64,000 nt of DNA from Calliopsis andreniformis (lineage: Eukaryota > Arthropoda > Insecta > Hymenoptera > Andrenidae). The DNA lies in assembly GCF_051401765.1 (NCBI RefSeq), contig NC_135066.1:18579001-18643000 (forward strand). The letters run 5' to 3'. Both the position numbers and the translations under genes were made by a program. The notes under the pieces are model-generated. The model ran no database searches and was not told where the DNA came from. It saw nothing but the letters and a program-made list of their open reading frames with translations. Below are positions 11,505 through 20,929 of this stretch, piece by piece; positions within the stretch are counted from its first letter, which is position 1, and each line of letters begins with the position of its first letter.

Positions 11505-11761
11505 GGCCTGCCTTTGTCACTCGACGCTTAGTGGGCCTTTCACTGATATTTTCTGTATTTTCATGGTATTGGCAGTTCGAAAAGATCGTGTTTATCGACG
11601 AACGACTCTGTAGGCCATCTAGGCCGGGTCTCCCCAAACTAAGTGGAAAAAAGGGGGTATAACAGCGGTTCCCGTGTGATCTGCGTCGAGGAAAGGGAGA
11701 GATAGTTGCGAAATCGAATTAATGTTAAACGAACAAATACTATGTCTCAAGGATTTCAATT

Positions 11762-12360
11762 TGTATAATTGATTTGCGTTCCATAATCAATTGAAAATTA
11801 TCGCTGCCTTCGAAGAAGGGTCATACTCGTTGTATTGGAATCTCAGAAGATGTCGGTGGAGACGTAAAAGGGTAAGAGAGGAGGAGAGGAGTGCTTGGCA
11901 CGCCATAAGTAGAAGTAATAGGTGTGGCCAATAAGGGAAATGCGTGTGTGCTGACTGTATGTGTTTTTCCACGGAGCCAACCAGTCTCGTTGACATCTTC
12001 GAAACTCCCGACAGCAGAAGGGTATTATATCGGCATGGAATTAGAACAAGAGCTATTGTATTGGTAATTTGAGAGGACCGTGTTTATTTACCTGATGACC
12101 CGACCGACGGTACTACGTCTCGAGAATTCTATCCGGACCTATCCTGCAGTATGGCATTTAGGACGCGGCACAGTAATCCAATTTCAACCAATTAGACCCT
12201 TTCCAGAATTAAATATGGCTGTAAAACAATATGTCTTTGTGTTAAATACTTAAAATGTTCATACACGGAAACCTTTTACACTTGATATAATTGTGAATTG
12301 CGTTCCATATTCAATTGAAGATATTCCTCCCACCAAGGTATTGTATACGCATACAGTTAG
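11762..12360. repeat. Two related segments about 520 bp apart
   Basis: TGCGTTCCATAATCAATTGAA near 11777 recurs as TGCGTTCCATATTCAATTGAA near 12300, and similarity extends on both sides in direct orientation. Between them is no recognisable gene. Confidence 0.45.
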
Positions 12361-12369
12361 AATAAGGTA

Positions 12370-14190
12370 GGGGTGGGGAGCTATTTCAAAGGTGTTAAGT
12401 CCCCAAGAAAGTTGTGACGCCCACTCAAGTAATAAAATAATAAAATAATAATTTATTTTCTATCAACAGTGAAGTTGTATTAAGATTTATGTGACAATTG
12501 TATTGAAAATGTGAGAACACTTGAAAATCCTTATTAGGCTACGAGAGTAATAAAATAATTGTAAGTAGGTAGATGCGGCTAGAAGCTGAGAGTTAACGCT
12601 GGTTCTTTGACATGTGTTCAACAATCGTTGAATTCCATTAAATTATAACGTAACGACATTAATTTAATAATTGACTTGAGAAATTTCTTTTTTCTTGGTA
12701 CAATTTTTTATTTAATTTTTGTTTCAAAACCCTATATAGTATATTATTTTAAGTCTTTCTAAATATGAGTCATTCGACACCAAGTTGATCATTTTTTTCA
12801 AAATGATTTTATATTTCATTTTGAAATATGATATAGTCGATGTGATATTAGGAGGTGGTTAGGTCATCATTTTATTGATTTCGAATTTCTTTAAAACATA
12901 CAGGGCTTTGAATTTTACGATTTTTGCCTATTTTCGTGAGAATGAATACCGTATTACAATATTTTATCTTGGAAACTATTTATCGGATTCAGGTTGTTTA
13001 ACTTTTGTTTTAATCGAGAAGAATTGTCTTTATTAATGGAATTACAATGTTAAAAATGAAAAATAAAAATTTGTTTTTGAAATACGGGCCCCAGATCGCG
13101 TTTTCAGAAACTAATAAACATATTATTGTATTCTTTGGAATGTTTTCTACAAAACAAGATCATCCGTAGGATGGTACAGACAATAGTAAAATCACAGAAT
13201 ACTGTTAAAGGTAGCGGTACACCCTCCGATTCAGGTAATCTAACTGCGCGCTTCAGTATGACTTTCGACCGTCCCTCAACTTTCATTTCTTAAATAGGAA
13301 CATTTTTTGTTTCAGTGTCTTATTCTACATAGAAATAGGAACACTTTCTGTGTGAAACAGTCCTTTGTACGACCTTTATTTTCTACGATGTTCGGAATAA
13401 CAATAATTCATTTTATAGATAATAATTAAGGCAAGGTAATTTTTAATTTGAATACTATCGGCCTTAAAAAAATGGCAAGGTGTACAAATTCTTTATTTTC
13501 TTCTTATAAAGCTCTGGAAACTTCTTTTATAATTTTTTGTACGTGGTATAGAAGTAATTTCTTCTACACAAAATACATTCCCAAAACAAAAAATATATGT
13601 TTCTGTTTAAAAAATAAAAGTGAAAATAACCTTGAATATGCCCACATATTAAAAAACTAATAATGCCATTTTAATTCCCCTTAGTATCATGGAAGACGTG
13701 TTACAATTTTTTTGACTTTGATCAGTATTTACAAGATACATCGTTGTATCAATTTATGTGAGATACCCTATATATTCCGATCGATCAAAGGTTAATTGTA
13801 TTTCTTCTATCATATAAAAATAGGAAATGTATGCATAGAAAAAGGAAGGAGGGAGAGAGGGTGAGTGTAGCAAATAATACAAAATTAAGTATTCCTCTCT
13901 TTCTTATTTCTACAGTACCGATGAGTTATTTATTTTGAACGCAGCAACCATGTCAAATTGATTACTTTATAACTTTCACTGATTCCGACTAACCACCAGT
14001 TGGGGCAATACCCTGCTGCTCGCAAGTCCCGTTCGTAACTTTAATTCAGAGTCAAAGTCACGAATAGACACTTCTGAAACTTACGAATAGACCCAGAATA
14101 CGAAATAAGGAAGGCGATGCTAAGACAGTCCCTCGATTCGTCACATTATTGGTTTTTCTTGCTTTTCTTTCTTACCATTTTATATGAAAG
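12370..14190. other. No gene recognised
   Basis: Simple ATAATAAA-type runs at about 12430-12460. CAGGGCTTTGAA near 12901 resembles a mariner terminus but lacks an inverted partner. Frames at 13104-13286 and 13448-13660 have no family features. Confidence 0.35.
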
Positions 14191-14194
14191 GAAA

Positions 14195-14285
14195 ATACAC
14201 GTTCAAGAGCTGACACAAGCAGGCTTGCGAGCGGTTCTGCTTGTGAGCAGACAAATAATGTAGTCGCACCATTACGTGCCGTGCG
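14195..14285. repeat. Inverted repeat partner of 11.3 kb
   Basis: See the entry at 11290. Shared landmarks are GTTCAAGAGC, GGCTTGCGAGCGG and AATAATGTAGTCGCACCATTA. Confidence 0.45.
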
Positions 14286-14750
14286 CGTGAAAGTGTTCGT
14301 ACGGTAGAACTTTTCGATTTTTTTTCTAGTACACGGTTAAGAATTAGAAATTAGGAACGATTTTGTTGAGAGGTGTGCCCGCTGAGACCCTGCAGCCCCA
14401 AATCATTAAAAACTATTAAAACCAGGAATTTGAATGTCAAACATTGAAGTATTTTCTTCGTGCATCGACTCGGTTTTCGAGCTTTCTAGCTGTTAGTAAA
14501 GCCTAGAACCTTTGGGGGACGACCCAGGTATCTAACAATACCAGGTGTTGTAAAGGGTTTCCGACAAGTTTTTCAATAAATTGCAGTTAGTTTCTTGATG
14601 GACGTTCGTATTCTTTGGAGCTACCTTCGGATACCGGATATAGATCATTGGATACCTTCGAGTTTTTCTACAAATTTAGTGTTTTGACTTGCCATCTGAA
14701 TTGTAAAGAATGGGCAGGTTTAGTGTTATTCAACGATACCCTCGTATTAA

Positions 14751-14969
14751 CCCTTTCCACTCCAATGTCGAGTGTCACTCGACACTGATTTTGTTCCACT
14801 AGTTCCACTGTCGAGTGATACTCGACATGGTGTAATACCTCTTTTTGCGGAAAATTTTAAAACAGGAGGGATTTTTGTTACTAAAATAAAAAACACATAA
14901 AGTAAAAAAACGTAATTTTAGCGTGGAGCTGGTGGAATAAAAACAAAAACAGCCTTGGAGTGGAAAGGG
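14751..14969. mobile_element. 219-bp piggyBac-type MITE
   Basis: Perfect TTAA flanks sit at 14747-14750 and 14970-14973. The ends are perfect 15-bp inverted repeats, CCCTTTCCACTCCAA and TTGGAGTGGAAAGGG. TTAA target sites and CCCT-type termini are the hallmark of the piggyBac superfamily. Near the left end lie two copies of a palindromic word, GTCGAGTGTCACTCGAC (14767-14783) and GTCGAGTGATACTCGAC (14810-14826), 43 bp apart. These are candidate subterminal binding sites for a transposase. The interior is AT-rich and noncoding. The intact ends and clean target duplication suggest a fairly recent insertion. Confidence 0.9.
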
Positions 14970-15183
14970 TTAATATTCGCTGATGAGAGAATCGTGATGT
15001 GCGGATGTGTGAAGTGCACAGACAATTTACACGAAGGTAAACATATTAATTCTTTCTATTTCATAGTGAGTGCTTTGAGTTGGCCTGTGGATTGCAACGA
15101 ATAGACAAGATTATAGTTATTCAATGATATTCATTAATTTTAACTGAATTATTTTTAACTGAATTTAACTGAATATATATACA

Positions 15184-16268
15184 CAGTAAGTTGAATAGCT
15201 GCCCGAATCTATCGATGGTGTAACTGACTGGTAGTCATCCTCAACACTGAGGGGGACGCCTCTCGAGATGACCTGAAACTCGACAGCGAAGTAGATTTTT
15301 TATTTGTGAGGTTTTTCTGATTAAAACGAGACCAAACATGATATAATTTGGATAATATTTACCTATTAATATTAATAATTGTATACCATAAATTACAAAT
15401 ATGGGTTGTATAGCACATTGAAAATAACATTATATTAGAACATTTTTTGTCAGACAACTACTTGTTTAAGTAATTGTACAAAATTGTACAAATGCTCATG
15501 TAACGAAACACAGTCAAATTCGGTTCAACTGACTGCATGGGTAAAAATTCTTACCCTTACAAATGAGGAAATTATACTAGGCAGTTACGATTGTCTAGAA
15601 CCTAGAAGCAGGCAGTTACAGTGCAGTAGAATCTAAAAGCAGGCAGTTGCGAAATGCGATGGTCGAAAAGACCGGATGTGCCAAACGAAAGGCACAGTTC
15701 TTTACATCGATGCTCGATAGTAGGGTAAGATATTATAATTCAATCTCAGCTTATGTATCGAAGAGACCATACTAATATAAAGATGAAACTTTCGTAATTT
15801 TCGTTATTTTATAATCAAACTTTCACAGGCGTATTTCTGAGGGTTTTCGAATTAAAATAAGACCAAACACAATATACTTTAGCTTATATTTATTTATTTA
15901 GTAGGTGAAAAGAAAAGTTATTATCACTCATTAAGTACGCCAATTGATCCAAATTATTTCGTGTTTGGTCTTGTTTTGATCACAAGAACCTCAAAAATAT
16001 GATTGTAAAAGTTTTATTAAAGTGATCAAGATTAAAGAAGTTTTATCATTGCATTAGTATTATGTTAATGATGTTTCCTTTACATCACCTTCACTATTTA
16101 TCCTCTTTCTCTTTCACCGTCCTCACTCTCCTCTTCTACGTTTAAAACACTTCAAAAGGAAGCTCGGGCCCTCGACTCGAGTTTAATCAAAGGAAAGAAT
16201 CTTTACCTCCGCTCAATAACTTGTCTGCTACCGGTCCCGAATTTCAGGTAGTTATCAAACTTTTACTG
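15184..16268. mobile_element. Foldback-type element with internal head-to-head palindrome
   Basis: The left end reads CAGTAAGTTGAATAGCTG and the reverse complement of the right end reads CAGTAAAAGTTTGATAACT. Inside, positions about 15785-15920 read forward what 15905-16060 read in reverse (GACCAAACAC, GAGGGTTTT against GAGGTTCTT), forming a palindrome of about 270 bp. A forward copy of the same phrase also sits near 15310-15350. The right arm (15.89-16.265 kb) is present again, inverted, at 3255-3620. Both ends sit in TA-rich flanks, compatible with TA target sites. It has no coding frame. Confidence 0.55.
15579..15660. repeat. 31-bp tandem repeat, about 2.6 units
   Basis: Units at 15579-15609 and 15610-15640 both open AGGCAGTTAC and close with a RAARC run. 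A partial third unit opens AGGCAGTTGC. They lie inside the foldback element. Confidence 0.65.
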
Positions 16269-16324
16269 TATATATATATAATAGAATAAAATACATGTAA
16301 TATACACAGTATAATATACATATA

Positions 16325-16480
16325 CAGGGTGGAAATTATAAAGCGTTACAAACGAATATTTCCAAAAATATTATACGCAAAAGTATTCCAGATGAAAATT
16401 GTTCAGCACCGAGGGGAATATTATGAGGTGGAACTTTTATTTTTGCAGCTATTATTTCAACTATTATTTTGTGGGACTTT
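16325..16480. repeat. Mariner-type terminus without partner
   Basis: CAGGGTGGAAATTATAAAGC starts directly after TA (16323-16324). No inverted copy was found nearby, so this is an element end whose other side is lost. Confidence 0.4.
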
Positions 16481-16534
16481 TGTATTGTAGCTTATTTTAA
16501 CACGAATTTGAAAATATATATATATGTATAATCC

Positions 16535-16584
16535 TCTGTAGATTATATAATCTACAGAATATATAGAAGATTATATAATCTTCT
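16535..16584. repeat. Two adjacent perfect palindromes
   Basis: 16535-16558 is a perfect 24-bp palindrome and 16565-16584 a perfect 20-bp palindrome, separated by 6 bp. Both share the core GATTATATAATC, with different outer arms (TCTGTA and AGAA). Confidence 0.85.
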
Positions 16585-16604
16585 GAAAAAAATATATACA
16601 TATA

Positions 16605-16915
16605 CAGGGTGTAACAAAAATGTCGCAGTTCCTTAAAAGGGGTGATTCAGGGGGTGATTTGAAACAACTTTTTCCTTAGCGAAAATGTAAGATGAGGCTT
16701 CGTTAACGAGTTATTAATGAAAAACACCGGCCAATGAGAGCGCGAGTTTGCCGTCCGAGCGACTGCGGTAGCGTTGGGTACGCGCTGGGTGCTACGGTTG
16801 TACTCCGAACAAAAAAGTCGGCATGCGTCGAAGGAAATAGCATTAGTATGAAAACTGAAAGCGACATAATAAAGTTCTTTTTTTGTGTATCACTTGAAGT
16901 GAATAATTACTTAAA
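16605..16915. mobile_element. Mariner-type end, truncated
   Basis: CAGGGTGTAACAAAAATGTC begins right after TA (16603-16604), a typical mariner-family terminus. GGGGTGATTCAGGGGGTGAT and a GC-rich stretch follow (GCGCGAGTTTGCCG). The sequence stops at the (AT)n tract next to the LINE, so the second terminus is missing. The 81-codon frame at 16734-16979 runs into the AT tract and is not a gene. Confidence 0.55.
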
Positions 16916-16922
16916 ATCGAGG

Positions 16923-16924
<2 letters not shown>

Positions 16925-16968
<44 letters not shown>
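16925..16968. repeat. (AT)22 microsatellite
   Basis: An uninterrupted AT tract. A related unit ending ATTGAATATTTAATTTT occurs twice just downstream, which may be the tail of the adjacent LINE. Confidence 0.9.
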
Positions 16969-16970
<2 letters not shown>

Positions 16971-17100
16971 AATATTTAATTTTATATATATATATTGAAT
17001 ATTTAATTTTTGATCAACTATTTCTTAAATATTACTCTGTATCCTTTCTTTTCAGTAGTTTCTTTTTTATATATTCCCGCATACTCGTATGCTTTCGCAT

Positions 17101-18620
17101 TTAAGAATTTCCCCTTAACATCTCCTCAGTTTTCTCATCTAATTCTTCCTCTGTCTCTAACTTATTTAGCCATTCCAATATTTCCTCTCCAATTCTTGTT
17201 CTTATTCCTTTGCACTTCCACATATGTCCCTCTATTTCTTCTTCCTCTCCGCAGTTCTTATATCTTTTGTAATGGTCGCTCCTGTATCTATAATTTCCTG
17301 TGTTTCTGTAATGCAAGCGGGTCCAGTGTATTTTCATCGAAATTGCAATATCCTTCTCTTTCCAATATTTTTCTTGATTCATCTTTCTGTTCCTATACTT
17401 ATAATGTTTATAGTATGAGAAGTTTTCTATTCTCGATTATCTCTCCTGGGTGTTTTGGTCTATGAGTGTAGCCATTGAGTTTTTAAGTTTCCTTCTATTC
17501 GTTCTATGTCTCCTCTTCTTTTAGTGAACCCCAGTGTTTCACTATCTTCCACTCCTTCAAATGCTTTGTTTACCATCCTCATCCACTCCGATGGTATTGC
17601 GTTTCTTAGTCCTCTTAGCTCTTCCCTGAGGGCTATCTTTAGTTACCTTTTCTCTTCGATGCCTATTATTTCCAGTATGTATTTACATGCTTTGATCCTT
17701 ATCTCAATTTTGATGTTATGTCTTCCTACATCCATCTGCCAAATATATACCGATCTGTTCTTGTCCAATCCCATACACATCTTCATATATTGGTTTGTAG
17801 CCTCTCTGCCTCTTCTCACTTTCTTCAACCCCACACCTCTGCTGCATAAAGTAATCCCGTCCGTACTAATATATTTATTAAATATTCCCTTCTTTGAAAC
17901 GTATTCACCCTTGATTGCAACATTGTTCCCCGTGCTGCGTTTACCGCCTTCTGATAGTTACTCGCTTGAGTTTTTATGTGACATCTAAATAAATTTCTCA
18001 CAGAAAACCAGCATCCCAAGTATTTATATTTATTCACAATTTCAAGTTTTTTACCATATATTTCCCATTTCTCTGACTTTTTCTTTCTCCTTCCCTTTTC
18101 AAAAGTTGCCACTTCTGTTTTGTCCAAGTTACTTTTCAGAAACTAAGTTCCCTTTATTGTCCCCAACATTCTCCTTTTTATTTCATATTTGTGTAGCTTC
18201 TTCGGCAATAGTTCCTTATCAACTTTGTCGAATGCTACTCTAAAGTCCACAAGCACCACATATAATTTCCCCTTTTTCCTTTTCAGTCTGTTGTTGATCA
18301 ATGCATTTAGAACAAAAATATAGTTTCTGGTTTCCCTACTTGGGCACAAGTCCACTTGACTATTTTTAACACCTTTCTTTTCTAGCCAGTGCCTCAATCT
18401 TGTATTTACCACTGTTGTTAAAATCTGGCCATGTCCTTAATCTTTTTGAGACTTTTCCATTTCCTTTCTGTCCACTCTTTAATTTTGTTTTGTAAAAGCT
18501 CCTCCATTTATCCCTTTCTGTCTCAGTCCCACTTCCCTTACTGTTTCCTTCATCATTTTCATTAGAAATTCTAGTCCTGCATCGATGTTGTCTTCCTCTA
18601 TCCACGTTCTTCTCCTCCAT
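17101..18620 (-). pseudogene. LINE ORF2 reverse transcriptase and C-terminus, catalytic core deleted
   Basis: Frame 18412-18143 carries the fingers/palm start, with SRETRNYIFVLNALINNRL then KLYVVLVDFRVAFDKVDKEL; this matches the A-box hydrophobic-hydrophobic-D-x-x-x-A-F-D of non-LTR reverse transcriptases. It ends at RMLGTIKGT. About 20 bases further the next frame resumes at MDKTEVATFEKGRRKKK and YKYLGCWFS, which in intact elements lies well downstream of the YADD box. The segment with the GxPQG motif and YADD is therefore missing. The C-terminus (17382-17101) holds NCGEEEEIEGHMWKCKG, a degenerate CCHC knuckle. Frame 17834-17643 lies between them. Confidence 0.75.
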
Positions 18621-18689
18621 TTCCCTTCCAATTTCATTGTGGATTTCTCGCGTTCATCTTCCTTTCATATCCACTTTTCCTGTTCCCAG

Positions 18690-19365
18690 TTTTCCCTGTT
18701 TACCTCTCATCGGTCTTTCTCGTTCCCCTACTCGTCATCTCTAATGGTAGGGGATCTGATTCTATTCTTATACCAAGAGGCACCCTTTGCACTGGTACCC
18801 TGTTCTCTATCTTGCTGATTATTATGCAGTTTATGACTGATGCCCACTTCTTCCCGAGGTATGTGTTTTTTCCCTCTGAGTCTCCTTCTATTCTTCCGTT
18901 TAATGCTACTGATCCGTATTCTTCACATAGTCTTAGCAATTTATTGCCTTCTACATTTAATACTACGTCCAGTGAGTGCCTTATCCAACCCTAGTTCTGT
19001 ATTGCCTTTCTTACTAACTAATTGGATTTTTTAACTCTGTGGCCATTTTTAATTTGATTTTTTTTCTATTACGAATCCCAATTCCCATTTTTTCACTGCG
19101 TATGTACTTGTTCCTTTTCTCAACTTTACCATTTGGCCCCCCCCCCCCCCCCCCCCCCCAGCGTTCCTTTCGTGTCTTATGTCACTTTTTATGCACCAAT
19201 TATAATCTCTATCTAATCCTTTTATAAATCCCTTTGCATCCTTTCCCTCTATTCATATCTCGTACACTAAAATTCAGTCGCACTCTTTCAAATATTCCCA
19301 CATTTCTTTAATCTTCCTCACCCCTGCAATGTTCCAACTTATAAGTTTTCGTATACCTATTCTCT
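18690..19365 (-). pseudogene. LINE ORF2 endonuclease domain remnant
   Basis: The N-terminal motif ISWNIAGVRK is visible on the minus strand near 19350, the usual first strand of LINE endonucleases of the exonuclease-endonuclease-phosphatase fold. The segment at 18939-18700 holds LCEEYGSVALNGRIEGDSEG, then TYLGKKWASVINC, then RIESDPLPLEM. In active relatives the last motif reads SDHLPLE, so the catalytic His appears replaced by Pro. The middle is interrupted by the poly-C tract at 19137-19159 and by stops. The domain would normally nick target DNA to prime reverse transcription. Confidence 0.7.
19137..19159. repeat. 23-bp poly-C tract
   Basis: Twenty-three consecutive C residues, so a G run on the LINE coding strand inside the endonuclease region. 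It is unusual in AT-rich DNA and may be a slippage expansion or a sequencing-sensitive spot. Confidence 0.9.
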
Positions 19366-19469
19366 GCTGTCGTCGCATGTCCGCCCCCGCCGAGAATTCA
19401 TTTTTCTAAATTCGTCTTTCTCTCCATTCCATCTGTGTCCCATTCCATTTATTTCCACCTTGAAGTAAC

Positions 19470-20497
19470 CAATTCCTACTTTATTCCCTTTGTTCCGTTT
19501 CTCCTTCGTTCTTTATTTTACTCTTCCTCGCTTAGATTGTCTCCTATAAAAATTTGGGTTCCCCTCAGCTCCCTTTTCTTTTCCATTATCGATTGTTTGC
19601 CCTGTAGATATTGGAGTCTTACCATTAGCGCTTCGTTGTTGTTTGTCCTCATTCTTATCTTCGTGGCTGATTCAATTTTTCCCCCACGTTCAGCTTTTCC
19701 TGTATCCAGCATTCAACCTCTTCCTTCATGTTGTCACCCTTCCACTGTATTCCCTTGATAATAATGTTCTTCCTCCTGTTCCTCCTTCCGTTCATCTCCA
19801 AGACTTTCTTAATTCCCTTAGTTCCTGTTCATTTCCACCTCCCTCTCTTCCTTCGACAGTTTTCACTGTTTGTACTCTTATTTCCATTTCCGTCTTTCAG
19901 TCTTCCTCCAGCTGAATCTCCTTCTCTAATTTATCTCCAATCCTCTTCAGCATTTCATTTATAAATTTTTTCTCTCTCTCCCATCTCTCCTCCTTTGCCT
20001 TCATCTCTTCCCTCAGTATTCCAATCTTCTTATTTCATATCTCTTTGCAGTATGAGCTCTCCTTTTTAATCTCCACCCGAAAGTCTCTCTTTTGTTTCAA
20101 AATAGTCTGTAGTATCTTTTCTTTCATTCCAGATCTAGGCCTGCCTCCTTCCATTGTCATTTCAGCATCTTCCTCTTCATTCTTCCTACATGACTCTAAT
20201 TCGACTACCTCTTCCAGATCCATACTTATTTGCTCATTTTCCATGCTTCCTGTTTCTCCCTCCCTTTCCTCTTGCCTTAAATTCGCAGGTTTTTCCCTTT
20301 GCTTCACCTTTCCTGTTAATATCATCTTCCCAGTTTTTTCATCCCTCCTCGTTTGCAGTATTCCACAGTTTTTTTCCGTCAGTGGCATTACTCTTCATCC
20401 TTTCCGATGTTGTAGGCCTACCTCTTCCTCTCTTTACTTCATCTATGTCTTTCTCCTTGTAGCCTCCCACCTTACCGACCTTGTCCGCTTGCGACAT
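19470..20497 (-). pseudogene. LINE ORF1 protein remnant
   Basis: An ATG at 20495-20497 opens a frame starting MSQADKVGKVGGY that soon contains KRGRGRP, an AT-hook-like nucleic-acid-binding motif. After a stop the neighbouring frame (20388-20035, 117 codons) is charged and Glu/Lys/Arg-rich, compatible with a coiled coil. Near 19712-19518 the frame reads NNNEALMVRLQ, then KRELRGTQIFIGDNLSEEE. That follows the pattern of LINE ORF1 C-terminal domains (hydrophobic core, K-x-x-L-x-G-x-x-I-x-I-x-x-D-L-T/S-x-x-E). ORF1 proteins bind the element's RNA as a chaperone. It is broken by at least two frame changes. Confidence 0.6.
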
Positions 20498-20599
20498 TGC
20501 CTTTTAACTGGCGCTCATGTCGCCTGTATCGCTGTCTGGCCAACGCCTCTCCTTAACCGCACTTATATGCTATATCTTTCCACTTTTGCTGTTTATATA

Positions 20600-20925
20600 A
20601 TATTTCAAATCCCGTCTCAACTATACGGGTTTTCAATCTTCGGTATTTCCACTTTAATAAACTATAGTTTTCTACCAGTAATTCAGTCTAAGTTCCACAC
20701 TTTGCTTAAAAAACCTTCACACACTTTCGAATGCTACTTACTATCAGCACCACGGCTGCCAACTCTATTATTAATACAAGACATTATTATAAAAGCCTGA
20801 TAAATTCAATGTGTAAACACCTTTTATTATTTTATTAATCATAAGTTTGATGTCAGCTTTATTTTTATATTACTCACACGTTACTATACTTAACTACAAA
20901 ATGAACATTTCGAGCTTTAGGGTAA
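20600..20925. repeat. Dispersed repeat shared with 42.4-42.9 kb
   Basis: TACAAGACATTATTATAAA, GATAAATTCAATGTGTAAA, AATCATAAGTTTGATGTCA and CTACAAAATGAACATTT occur in the same order and orientation at 42.64-42.87 kb. The shared stretch ends at GTAATTAA, exactly where the TTAA-family copy begins here. Confidence 0.6.
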
Positions 20926-20929
20926 TTAA

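Larger units (their letters stand above)
16970..20570 (-). mobile_element. Non-LTR retrotransposon (LINE), internally deleted
   Basis: Read on the minus strand, the order is ORF1 (about 20497-19470), apurinic-type endonuclease (about 19365-18690), a linker, reverse-transcriptase pieces (18412-17825), and a zinc-knuckle-like C-terminus (17382-17101), then an AT-rich tail. This is the two-ORF plan of Jockey/I/L1-like elements; the clade is unresolved. Frameshifts, stops and missing catalytic segments make it inactive. Long plus-strand frames here (151 to 251 codons, rich in F, S, L, P) are antisense shadows caused by the purine-rich coding strand. The 5' end is placed near 20570 by the fading of coding character. 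Confidence 0.8.

Noticed and set aside
17010..17988. 151- and 160-codon plus-strand frames
   Set aside because: They are antisense to the LINE reverse transcriptase and C-terminus, which give recognisable motifs on the minus strand.
20045..20800. 251-codon plus-strand open frame
   Set aside because: Composition (Ser, Phe, Leu, Pro) is the antisense of purine-rich LINE ORF1. The ORF1 coding strand is minus.
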